A stretch of 7,983 bases of DNA from an uncultured Holophagales bacterium (GCA_937927565.1 CALBDV010000666.1:1-7983); one strand, 5' to 3'. Shown: positions 1 to 5,704, numbered from the stretch's first letter. Translations and numbers: made by a program. Notes: generated by a model not told the origin, from the letters alone.

Positions 1-687
1 GCGACGATCGTCATGCCCGACGACGCCCCGGCCCTGAAGCTCGCCGCGACGCGCGGCTACGGCGCCGAGGTGCTCCTCTACGACCGCCGGCGGGAGGACC
101 GCGAGGCGATCGCGCGCCGCCTCGTCGAGGAGAGGGGCGTGATCCTGGTGCCGCCGTTCGACGACGAGGCCGTCATCGCCGGTCAGGGAACGGCGGCGCT
201 CGAGCTGCTCGAAGAGGTGACGGACCTCGACGTCGTGGTGGCGCCCTGTGGCGGCGCGGGCCTTCTCGCGGGGACCGCGGTCGCGGCGGCCGGCCTGCGG
301 CCGTTCATCCGTGTCCTCGGCGTCGAGCCGGAAGCGGGGGACGACGTGGCCCGGTCACTGGGTGAGGGACGCCGGATCGCGATTGCTGTCCCGGAGACGA
401 TCGCCGACTGCCTCCAGACGACGCGCGTCGGCGAGCGGAACTTCGCGATCCTGCAGGCGCTCGTGGAGGGCGTCGTGACCGTCAGCGACCTCGAGCTGAG
501 GCAGGCGATGACGTTCCTCTTCTCGCGGATGAAGCTCGTCGTGGAACCGGGGGGCGCGGCGGCCGCGGCGGCGCTCTTCGCGGGAAGGGTGCCGGGCGTC
601 GCGGGTCGGCGGGTCGGCGTCGTGCTTTCGGGAGGGAACGTCGACCCCGCCCGCTTCGCCGAGCTCGTGGCGGGGCTGCCCGCCTGA
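1..687 (+). CDS. Threonine/serine dehydratase-family PLP enzyme, 5'-truncated by window edge
   Basis: The reading frame is open to base 1, so the N-terminus and the PLP-binding lysine lie outside; 228 residues are visible. Fold-type II PLP enzymes of this family deaminate L-threonine or L-serine to 2-oxobutyrate or pyruvate plus ammonia, and some members are serine racemases. Visible residues 6-13 carry the family's P-x-D-A-P-x-x-K stretch. A glycine loop that would hold the PLP phosphate is at residues 83-88 (CGGAGL, with Ala where Gly is usual). The V-E-P-G-G-A-A block follows near 181-187 and the C-terminal S-G-G-N-V-D near 210-215, whose Ser or Cys normally contacts the pyridine nitrogen. 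The protein ends about 15 residues after that motif, so there is no ACT-like regulatory domain. This points to the short catabolic or racemase-like form, not biosynthetic IlvA. The exact substrate cannot be told from this part. It converges on the barrel gene with 3 bp between stops. Confidence 0.9.
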   Translation, partial: ATIVMPDDAPALKLAATRGYGAEVLLYDRRREDREAIARRLVEERGVILVPPFDDEAVIAGQGTAALELLEEVTDLDVVVAPCGGAGLLAGTAVAAAGLRPFIRVLGVEPEAGDDVARSLGEGRRIAIAVPETIADCLQTTRVGERNFAILQALVEGVVTVSDLELRQAMTFLFSRMKLVVEPGGAAAAAALFAGRVPGVAGRRVGVVLSGGNVDPARFAELVAGLPA

Positions 688-697
688 GGCTCAGCGG
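669..697. terminator. Inverted repeats at the tail-to-tail junction; possible bidirectional terminator without T-tract
   Basis: Two overlapping inverted repeats sit where the dehydratase and barrel genes converge. GGCGGG at 669-674 pairs perfectly with CCCGCC at 679-684 around a 4-base loop, immediately before the dehydratase stop. CTGAG-G-CTCAG at 684-694 is a perfect palindrome containing both stop codons, flanked by CCGC (680-683) and GCGG (694-697). The two cannot form together. No run of T follows on either strand, so this is only a candidate terminator; short inverted repeats are common in GC-rich DNA. Confidence 0.3.
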
Positions 698-1281
698 AAG
701 AAGGTCAGGCCGAGAGTGATCGCGAAGTAGCCGGTTCGGACGTCGTAGCCTGCGTTCACGAGATCCGTGATCGCGGTCGGCTCGAGGAAGACCCAGCGCG
801 CGTCGAGGTGAAAGGCGGTGGTCCGCGACGGCCTGACGTCGACTCCGGCCCCGGCATGCATCGCGAAGAGCGCCTCTGTCCCTCCTCCGAAGGTCGTGTT
901 TCGCCCCTGCGGCGTCGTCTTCACGACGTGCAGGCCTGCCCCGCCGAGCAGAAACGGCTGTACCCGCGACCGCGGGAAGAAGAAGAGCTGGCCCGTTCCG
1001 GTGACGGGGACGTCGACGATGTCGAGAAGCGGCCCGGAGCCGTCCTCCACGGTCTCCCGCCGGTAGCCGATTCTCCCTTCGAGGCCCAGGGAGCCCGTGA
1101 AGCGGTAGCGCAGGTGCAGACCGGCTGCGAGTGAGAGGCCGTCGGCCGAACGCCCCTCCGAGATCCCGGCGTCGGCTCCGATGCCGAGCCCGGGATCGGA
1201 GTACGCCTGCGCCGTCGCCGCGGGAGCGGGCACGAAGGCCGCCAGGACTGCGAGAACGCGGAGCAGCGGAAACGGCCTCAA
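691..1281 (-). CDS. Secreted outer-membrane beta-barrel protein (OmpA/OmpW-like small barrel)
   Basis: This 196-residue protein has a clear signal peptide: Arg at 2 and 8, a hydrophobic core over residues 5-18, then an Ala-rich end with a likely signal peptidase I site after A-Q-A at 24-26. The mature part of about 170 residues alternates hydrophobic and polar or glycine residues in strand-like runs near 49-60, 64-75, 92-102, 108-121, 137-149, 154-166 and 181-195. That suits a small barrel of about eight strands in the outer membrane. It ends L-T-F-F-R, so the aromatic barrel-assembly signal is followed by one Arg. There are no cysteines and no peptidoglycan-binding domain. The start is TTG: an in-frame stop lies 12 bp upstream (1294-1296) and TTG at 1281 is the only start keeping the full signal peptide. 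No Shine-Dalgarno is visible. It is divergent from the membrane kinase gene, 59 bp away. Ligand and role are unknown. Confidence 0.78.
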   Translation of the reverse strand: MRPFPLLRVLAVLAAFVPAPAATAQAYSDPGLGIGADAGISEGRSADGLSLAAGLHLRYRFTGSLGLEGRIGYRRETVEDGSGPLLDIVDVPVTGTGQLFFFPRSRVQPFLLGGAGLHVVKTTPQGRNTTFGGGTEALFAMHAGAGVDVRPSRTTAFHLDARWVFLEPTAITDLVNAGYDVRTGYFAITLGLTFFR

Positions 1282-1340
1282 GCGGGGTGAATGTTAGCGG
1301 GACGCGGCACGTCGTGCCCGATCGTCGATAATCACGTCGC
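1282..1340. promoter_or_regulatory. Compact divergent promoter region, possibly for two leaderless transcripts
   Basis: This 59-bp gap must hold the promoters of both the barrel gene (leftward) and the TPR-kinase gene (rightward) unless they start inside the opposite gene. On the + strand GATAAT at 1327-1332 is a good -10 match, ending 8 bp before the kinase GTG. On the - strand TAACAT at 1296-1291 is a -10-like hexamer ending 9 bp before the barrel TTG. Neither start has a Shine-Dalgarno, so transcription starting 6-9 bp past each -10 would give leaderless or nearly leaderless mRNAs. The -35 positions are poor matches (GCGGCA at 1304-1309 for the kinase; GGGCAC on the - strand at 1319-1314 for the barrel gene), which suggests an activator or a non-housekeeping sigma factor. 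Confidence 0.45.
1306..1318. promoter_or_regulatory. Perfect 6-1-6 palindrome at the centre of the divergent promoter; candidate operator
   Basis: GGCACG-T-CGTGCC is a perfect inverted repeat around one central base at 1312. The midpoint of the gap between the two start codons is 1311, and the midpoint between the two -10-like hexamers is 1311.5. The palindrome therefore covers the -35 position of both putative promoters, a natural place for one dimeric regulator to control both genes. The symmetry is seen directly; binding by a regulator is inference, and no regulator gene is adjacent. Confidence 0.4.
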
Positions 1341-4133
1341 GTGAGCCGAAGGAAGAGCTGGCAGGACGACCTGATCCCGGTTGCAGTGATGGTGCTCGTC
1401 CAGCTCGCACTGCTGAGGTTCGTCGACTGGGCGAGGGCGAACGTGGCGACGCAGCCGATAGCCCGTGACTGGGTGGAGCATCGTTTCTATTTCGCCCCCC
1501 AGGTCGCGACGCTCCTCATCGTGCTTCTCGTCCTGCGCGTCTTCCGGAGCTTTCTGCACGAGCAGGGGGTTCGGATGGGCGACTTCCTACGGTCGTCCGT
1601 CGTCGGTCTCCTGTTCGCGGCCGTCGTCGTCCTGGGCGCTCACCTCGACCAGCTTCTCGCCCTGGCGGCGGCCGTCGTGCCGGCCGCCGCCGACGTGGCT
1701 CGCTACCTTTCGAAGGCACCCGTCTACGAGCTGCTCTCGCGCACCAGTATCGCCCGCCTCGCGCTCGACCTCGTCGGCCTCGGCGTGTTGTTGCTGACCC
1801 TCCGGAGCTCCCGGCCGAGGAACCCCGATCTCCTCTCGGCGAAGGAAGCCTACCGTTTGCGGGACTTCGTCCGTGCCGGGGAGCTGTTCCTGAAAGCGGG
1901 GGACGCCGAGGAGGCCAAGCGAGCCTTCCGGAAGGGAAAGCTCCCGGCCCGCGTCGCCGCACTCGAGCTGCGTCAGGGGAACGCCCGCCTTGCGGCCGAG
2001 CTCTGGAGCGAGGCGGGGGACGCGTTCGCGTGGGAGGCGGCGAAGGCCTGGGACGTGGCGGGAGACGCCGAGAAGGCGGGGGCCGCAAGGGTTCGAGCGC
2101 TCGCAGAAGCGCGACAGGCGGCGCGCTGGGACCGGCTCGCAGAGGTCGCCGAGGTCTCCGGCGACACGATGGCCCTTGCGGACGCCTGCCGGAAGATCGC
2201 CGAGGGGGCGACATTTGGCGGGGGAAAGAACGCGCTCTGGAAGAGGGCGGGGGAGACGGCCCGGGCAGCGGGCCGGACGCTCGAAGCGGCCGAAGCGTTT
2301 CGTCTCGGTGGGGAGCCGCTCCTCGCCGGGCCCATGTACCTGGCGGCCGGTCGGCCGCTGGAGGCGGCCAAGGAGCTGGAGCGCGGCGGCGACCTGCCGG
2401 GGGCCGCCGAGGCTTATTCGAAAGCCGGGCAGGAGAAGACCGCCGCCGAGCTGATTGCCCGCGACCTGGAAGGGAAGGCCGACTGGTCCGGGGCCGCCGA
2501 CGCCTGGGCGAAGGCGGAGAAATGGGACAAGGCCGCGCTGCTCTACGAACGGACGGGCCGTTTCGCCGAGGCGGCCCGCGCGTTCCGCGAATCGGGCAAG
2601 GTCGAGAGGGCGGCGGCTCTCTTTCAGAAGGCGGGCCACCTGCCGGAGGCCGCTGCAGCGTACGAGGCGGTGGGGAAGGCCGAGATCGCAGCCGGCATCT
2701 ATCGGGAGCTGCAGGACTGGGAACGCGCGATCACCCTCTACCGTGCCGCCGGGAAGTTTGCCGAGGCGGCGCTCGTCCTGCAGGAGCGGGGTCGGTTCGA
2801 CGAGGCGGTTTCGCTCTTCCTGCGGGCGGGCCGGGGGTTGGAAGCGGCACGGAATTCGCTGCGTGCCGGCCACCGCGACCGGGCGTGGGACCTGCTGACG
2901 TCCGTCCGCCGCGCCGACCCCGGTGTTTCAGAGGTTTTTCTCGAGCTCGCGGAAGCGCACCTCACCCACGACGAACCGAGGGACGCGGTTCATGTCCTGC
3001 GCGAGCTCCTCGGGCACCGGCCCGTCGATTCCTCGACGATCGCGGCTCACGAGGCGTTCGCGCGAGCTCTCGAGGCGGGAGGCGAGTACGCCGCGGCGCA
3101 GCAGAAACTGGCGTCCATCGCGGCGTTCGATCCGAGCTTCCGGAACGCCCGGACCCGCTCGCTGGCACTCAGCGAGAGGCTGACCGAAGCCGACTTCCCC
3201 GCCGCCGTCGAAGAGCCCGCGGCGCCGGCCGGGGCGGACCGGAATCCGCCCGCCCCGGTGGCAACGCCGGCCGGGGGCCCCGGGCGGACCCACTCCGGGA
3301 CCTTCCAGGCGATGTCGGCCGCGAGCGGCCTGGCGGTGTCGGAGACGCCCGAGGCGCGGTACGAGATCCTGGCGGAAGTGGGCCGGGGCGGTATGGGAGT
3401 CGTTCACAAGGCTCTCGACCACAAGCTCGAGCGCCACGTGGCCCTCAAGATCCTCCCGGCCCAGCTCTGGGGCGACGAGACGGCGATGCGCTACTTCATC
3501 CGCGAGGCACGTGCGATCGCCGCGCTCAAGCACCCGAACATCGTCGGTCTCTACGATTTCGGCGAAGGCTTCGGGAGCGCTTACCTCGCGATGGAGTTCC
3601 TCGAAGGGCCGAATCTCCAGTCCCTCCTGAAGAACGACCCCGAGAGGCTGAAGAGAAACTGGCGGGACTGGTTCGTCCAGGCCGCCCGGGGCATCGCCGC
3701 GGCCCACTCCAAGGGAATCCTCCACCGGGACCTGAAACCGGCGAACCTCGTTCTCGACGAGCACGGCATTCTCCGGATCCTCGACTTCGGCCTGGCCCGC
3801 CCGGAAGCCGACTCCGGCTCCACCTCGAAGCTGATCGGGACGCCCGCGTTCTTCCCGCCGGAGGTCCTGCGTGGGGAGGCGGCTTCCCCCGCTTCCGACG
3901 TCTATTCCCTGGGAGCGACGTTCTACACGCTCGCGGCGGGACGCTGGCCCTATGTAGGCGACGACGTTCTCGTGGCGCGTCTCGAGCGCGACCCCGACGA
4001 CCCGCGGCCGTTCGCCCCGTGGCTGCACGAGGACGAGGTCGCGATCCTCCTGCACTCGATCGACCGGCACCGCCCGGACCGCTACCAGGACGGGGGCGAG
4101 CTGCTCGGGGCTCTCCTCAGTCTCGAAGCGTAG
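1341..4133 (+). CDS. Membrane-anchored alpha-solenoid/TPR protein with C-terminal Hanks-type Ser/Thr kinase
   Basis: The 930-residue protein likely phosphorylates Ser/Thr on target proteins at the inner face of the cytoplasmic membrane. Hydrophobic segments at about 11-29, 53-69, 86-104 and 137-155 look like four membrane helices. Positive charge before the first (SRRK) and after the last (RSSRPR) puts both ends in the cytoplasm. Residues 173-521 form a solenoid of 13-residue units, 529-605 look like two ordinary TPR-like hairpins, and 615-672 are a Pro/Ala linker. The kinase domain (673-928) has all core residues: glycine loop 681-688, Lys703, Glu722, HRD 795-797, Asn802, DFG 815-817 and Asp853. 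The APE motif reads PPE (839-841). Being an RD kinase, it may be activated by phosphorylation in its Ser/Thr-rich activation loop (825-834). GTG 1341 is chosen because an in-frame stop lies at 1329-1331 and it keeps the basic N-terminus; ATG 1389 would cut into the first helix. The solenoid is presumably a protein-binding scaffold; the partner is unknown. Confidence 0.93.
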   Translation: MSRRKSWQDDLIPVAVMVLVQLALLRFVDWARANVATQPIARDWVEHRFYFAPQVATLLIVLLVLRVFRSFLHEQGVRMGDFLRSSVVGLLFAAVVVLGAHLDQLLALAAAVVPAAADVARYLSKAPVYELLSRTSIARLALDLVGLGVLLLTLRSSRPRNPDLLSAKEAYRLRDFVRAGELFLKAGDAEEAKRAFRKGKLPARVAALELRQGNARLAAELWSEAGDAFAWEAAKAWDVAGDAEKAGAARVRALAEARQAARWDRLAEVAEVSGDTMALADACRKIAEGATFGGGKNALWKRAGETARAAGRTLEAAEAFRLGGEPLLAGPMYLAAGRPLEAAKELERGGDLPGAAEAYSKAGQEKTAAELIARDLEGKADWSGAADAWAKAEKWDKAALLYERTGRFAEAARAFRESGKVERAAALFQKAGHLPEAAAAYEAVGKAEIAAGIYRELQDWERAITLYRAAGKFAEAALVLQERGRFDEAVSLFLRAGRGLEAARNSLRAGHRDRAWDLLTSVRRADPGVSEVFLELAEAHLTHDEPRDAVHVLRELLGHRPVDSSTIAAHEAFARALEAGGEYAAAQQKLASIAAFDPSFRNARTRSLALSERLTEADFPAAVEEPAAPAGADRNPPAPVATPAGGPGRTHSGTFQAMSAASGLAVSETPEARYEILAEVGRGGMGVVHKALDHKLERHVALKILPAQLWGDETAMRYFIREARAIAALKHPNIVGLYDFGEGFGSAYLAMEFLEGPNLQSLLKNDPERLKRNWRDWFVQAARGIAAAHSKGILHRDLKPANLVLDEHGILRILDFGLARPEADSGSTSKLIGTPAFFPPEVLRGEAASPASDVYSLGATFYTLAAGRWPYVGDDVLVARLERDPDDPRPFAPWLHEDEVAILLHSIDRHRPDRYQDGGELLGALLSLEA
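1371..1805 (+). other. Predicted four-helix membrane domain of the kinase protein
   Basis: Residues 11-155 of the kinase gene hold four strongly hydrophobic stretches (about 11-29, 53-69, 86-104, 137-155) and an additional Ala/Val/Leu-rich stretch at 105-119 that could be amphipathic or re-entrant. Loops are short: about 23 residues between helices 1 and 2 and about 16 between 2 and 3. No folded extracytoplasmic sensor domain would fit. I recognise no named family here. The helix count is judged by eye and could be five. Confidence 0.7.
1857..2057 (+). repeat. First, looser block of 13-residue solenoid units (protein-level repeat)
   Basis: Residues 173-239 of the kinase protein can be laid out in 13-residue units starting at 173, 186, 199, 212 and 225, with the next one at 240 after a 2-residue slip. 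Typical unit starts are A-G-D or Q-G-N, with Ala at or next to position 7 and a large hydrophobic residue at 11. Units at 260 and 273 fit the same spacing with Leu at position 7. The units differ strongly in DNA sequence, so this is an old structural repeat and not a recent tandem duplication. Confidence 0.6.
2268..2903 (+). repeat. Strict 13-residue (39-bp) solenoid repeat, 16 units
   Basis: Five units start at residues 310, 323, 336, 349 and 362. After a 4-residue insert, eleven more start at 379, 392, 405, 418, 431, 444, 457, 470, 483, 496 and 509 with no change of spacing. The unit consensus is A-G-[RKH]-[FLW]-x-E-A-A-x-x-[FYL]-x-x. Ala at position 7 is present in all 16, Gly at position 2 in most, and an aromatic or Leu at position 11 in most. 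Each unit is long enough for one short helix plus a G-x turn, so two units would make a 26-residue helical hairpin, shorter than the 34-residue TPR. Similar runs occur in TPR-like and coatomer/IFT-type solenoids, as I recall them; I cannot name a specific family. Confidence 0.85.
3357..4124 (+). other. Hanks-type Ser/Thr protein kinase domain at the C-terminus
   Basis: Residues 673-928 of the kinase gene form a full-length catalytic domain of about 256 residues. In order: G-R-G-G-M-G-V-V nucleotide loop (681-688), V-A-L-K with Lys703, helix C Glu722, H-P-N-I-V (731-735), hinge M-E-F-L-E-G (751-756), H-R-D-L-K-P-A-N (795-802), D-F-G (815-817), a G-T-P-A-F-F-P-P-E activation-segment end (833-841) and S-D-V-Y-S-L-G (852-858). 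No catalytic residue is missing, so it should be active. The protein ends two residues after the domain, with no transmembrane or sensor part behind it. Confidence 0.92.
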
Positions 4134-4626
4134 GGTCGGCGGCCCGGCCGCGCGAACCCCGGCGCCGCCCCGGGCCGGGAGCGGGCCCGCGAAGCGGCTC
4201 GGGGAGGATTCCGGCTTCGAGGCAGCGGGCGAAGAGGGCCGGACGCGTCTTCCGGAGCCATTTCCCGAGCGAGGGGCCGTCGTCGAACCGCAGCTTCTCG
4301 GGGGCCTCGTCGCTCGTCCCCTCGCAGCCGTCGATGTCGTACTCGCGGCAGAGGAACGGCCGGTTCTCGTAGACGCCGCAGAGCCCGTCCGGCAGGAGGT
4401 TGTCGCAGGTGGCGGGAAACAGGACGAACCAGTCTCCGTCGTGAGATTGGTAGACCGCCACGTTCCTGTGGTACACGAGCCAGAGCGCCGTGGAGACGCC
4501 GCTGACGCTCACGGGGCCGTCGATTCCGACCGCGACGTACCGGCAGCACTTTCCGCAGGGGGGGCAGACCGTCGCGGGGTCGAGCAGGGAGGCGGAGAGG
4601 GTCGGCAGCTTCGGGAGTTTCGCCAT
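4117..4626 (-). CDS. YkgJ/UPF0153-family cysteine-cluster protein
   Basis: The 169-residue protein carries the family's C-x-x-C-x-x-C-C signature at Cys21, 24, 27 and 28, then Cys74, Cys83 (in C-G-V-Y-E), Cys93 (in R-P-F-L-C-R-E-Y) and Cys101. The eight cysteines are thought to bind a metal, Zn or an Fe-S cluster; the biochemical role of the family is not settled. The frame is open much further upstream, but that part runs antisense through the dehydrogenase gene and looks like shadow coding, so ATG 4626, 20 residues before the first Cys, is chosen. It has no Shine-Dalgarno. The last 23 or so residues are a Gly/Pro/Arg-rich tail not expected in the family, encoded by a GC-rich inverted repeat beyond the kinase stop codon. 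The gene overlaps the kinase gene tail to tail by 17 bp and is divergent from the dehydrogenase gene, 33 bp away. Confidence 0.85.
   Translation of the reverse strand: MAKLPKLPTLSASLLDPATVCPPCGKCCRYVAVGIDGPVSVSGVSTALWLVYHRNVAVYQSHDGDWFVLFPATCDNLLPDGLCGVYENRPFLCREYDIDGCEGTSDEAPEKLRFDDGPSLGKWLRKTRPALFARCLEAGILPEPLRGPAPGPGRRRGSRGRAADPTLRD
4140..4177. terminator. GC-rich inverted repeat just past the kinase stop; possible terminator without T-tract
   Basis: CGGCCCGG at 4140-4147 pairs perfectly with CCGGGCCG at 4170-4177, an 8-bp all-GC stem around a 22-base GC-rich loop. It begins 6 bp after the kinase stop codon (4131-4133) and lies inside the 3' end of the convergent cysteine-cluster gene, where it encodes part of the Gly/Pro/Arg tail. 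No T-run follows. Position favours a role in ending kinase transcription, but chance is possible in such GC-rich DNA. Confidence 0.3.
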
Positions 4627-4642
4627 CGGAGGCGGGAGTTTC
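4612..4642. promoter_or_regulatory. Two 10-bp direct repeats 21 bp apart in the ykgJ-like/dehydrogenase divergent region
   Basis: CGGGAGTTTC occurs at 4612-4621 and again at 4633-4642, exactly 21 bp apart, about two turns of the helix. The copies flank the start codon of the cysteine-cluster gene (4624-4626) and lie just upstream of the dehydrogenase ribosome-binding site. Sites on one DNA face are typical of cooperative regulator binding. The first copy is also codons 2-5 of the cysteine-cluster gene (the end of Ala2 through the start of Pro5), so coding constraint or a local duplication could explain it. Confidence 0.3.
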
Positions 4643-4648
4643 CACGGT

Positions 4649-4655
4649 AAGGAGG
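4649..4655 (+). promoter_or_regulatory. Strong Shine-Dalgarno for the MDR dehydrogenase
   Basis: AAGGAGG ends 4 bases before the ATG at 4660 and is a full anti-16S match, though the spacing is slightly short. It is the only strong ribosome-binding site seen in the window and fixes the start of the dehydrogenase gene. It shows that the organism uses the standard mechanism, which makes the lack of such sites before the other genes meaningful. Confidence 0.85.
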
Positions 4656-4659
4656 AGAA

Positions 4660-5697
4660 ATGAAAGCGGCATTCCTGACGCGGCACGGAGGAAATGACGT
4701 TCTCTCGGTCGGGAGCCTCCCCGACCCCGTTCCCGGTCCGGGCGAGGTCCTCGTTCGGCTCTCGACGGCGGCCCTCAACCGCCTCGACCTGTTCGTGAGG
4801 AATGGAATCCCGGGTGTCCCGGTCGAGTTCCCGCACGTTCCAGGAGCCGACGGCTGCGGCCGCGTCGAAGCGCTCGGCGCCGGCCCGACGGGACTGGCCG
4901 TGGGCGAGCGGGTCGTCCTGCAGCCGGGCCTCTCGTGCGGCAGCTGCGAGTTCTGCCGGGACGGCGAGCGAAGCCTGTGCGTCGACTACGAGATTCTCGG
5001 AGAGCACCGCTCCGGTACGCTCGCCGAACGAATCGTCGTCCCCGCCGCGAACGTCTGGAAGGCCCCGGCCTGGCTGACGAACGAGGAGGCGGCGGCCTTC
5101 CCGCTCGCCGCGATGACGGCATGGCGGATGCTCGTGACGCGGGCGGCGCTCCGGCCGGGAGAGAGCGTCCTCATCCACGGGATCGGCGGCGGCGTGTCGG
5201 CCTATGCGCTCCAGATCGCGCGGCTCGCGGGGGCCTCCCTCGTGATCGTCACGTCGGGGAACGAGGAGAAGCTCGAGCGGGCGCTGAAGATGGGCGCCGA
5301 CGTCGCCATCGACTACCGGAAGGTCGACGTCGGCAGGAAGGTCCGAGAGCTGACGGGCAAGCGCGGCGTCGACGTCGTCGTCGACTCGGTCGGGGCGGCC
5401 ACCTGGCGCGCCTCACTCACGGCGGCGGCGAAGAAGGGGCGCATCGTCACCTGCGGGGCGACGAGCGGCCCGAACCCCGAGGAGGAGATCCGGACCATCT
5501 TCTGGAAGCAGCTCTCGATCCTCGGCTCGACGATGGGGACCGACTCGGAGTTCGAAGCCCTCCTGAAAGCGGTCGAGCGGCGGCAGGTGCTTCCGGTCGT
5601 CGACGAGGCGTTCTCCCTCGACGACGTGCGCGCAGCGTACGAGCGCGTCGAATCGGGCGCGGGCTTCGGAAAGGTCGTCGTGAAGATCCCGGAGTAG
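4660..5697 (+). CDS. Medium-chain dehydrogenase/reductase (zinc-binding alcohol dehydrogenase/quinone reductase-like)
   Basis: The 345-residue protein is full length for the MDR superfamily: GroES-like domain about 1-130, Rossmann domain about 145-290, then the return to the first domain. Cys93, 96, 99 and 107 form the structural-zinc lobe. The catalytic-zinc ligands of classical alcohol dehydrogenases are not there: the usual Cys position reads N40-R-L-D43 and the usual G-H-E reads G-A-D-G at 62-65, as in zinc-independent quinone reductases. The nucleotide loop is G-I-G-G-G-V (174-179). The second strand ends T-S-G-N (198-201) followed by E-E-K-L with no acidic residue at the strand end, which suggests NADPH over NADH. 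Likely reaction: NAD(P)H-dependent reduction or oxidation of a small carbonyl, enone or alcohol; the substrate is unknown. It starts at ATG behind a strong ribosome-binding site and converges on the Nudix gene with 7 bp between them. Confidence 0.92.
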   Translation: MKAAFLTRHGGNDVLSVGSLPDPVPGPGEVLVRLSTAALNRLDLFVRNGIPGVPVEFPHVPGADGCGRVEALGAGPTGLAVGERVVLQPGLSCGSCEFCRDGERSLCVDYEILGEHRSGTLAERIVVPAANVWKAPAWLTNEEAAAFPLAAMTAWRMLVTRAALRPGESVLIHGIGGGVSAYALQIARLAGASLVIVTSGNEEKLERALKMGADVAIDYRKVDVGRKVRELTGKRGVDVVVDSVGAATWRASLTAAAKKGRIVTCGATSGPNPEEEIRTIFWKQLSILGSTMGTDSEFEALLKAVERRQVLPVVDEAFSLDDVRAAYERVESGAGFGKVVVKIPE

Positions 5698-5704
5698 GCC
5701 GCTG

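Noticed and set aside
1587..2873. 428-codon antisense open frame under the solenoid region, and a similar 380-codon frame at 2928-4070
   Set aside because: Both mirror the strongly biased codons of the kinase gene, show no recognisable motif, and have no ribosome-binding site.
1857..2903. A recent DNA tandem repeat or CRISPR-like array of 39 bp
   Set aside because: Only the protein spacing is periodic; the 39-bp units are not near-identical and there are no conserved repeats separated by unique spacers.
2030..4372. 780-codon open frame on the + strand overlapping the kinase gene in another frame
   Set aside because: Its translation is a Gly/Arg/Pro-rich low-complexity product with no domain, as expected from an off-frame reading of GC-rich coding DNA. 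The kinase frame has a complete set of catalytic motifs over the same bases.
4627..5178. N-terminal extension of the cysteine-cluster gene back to 5178, giving 353 residues
   Set aside because: The extra 184 residues are antisense to the dehydrogenase and do not resemble a domain; the family normally starts shortly before the Cys cluster, and ATG 4626 fits that.
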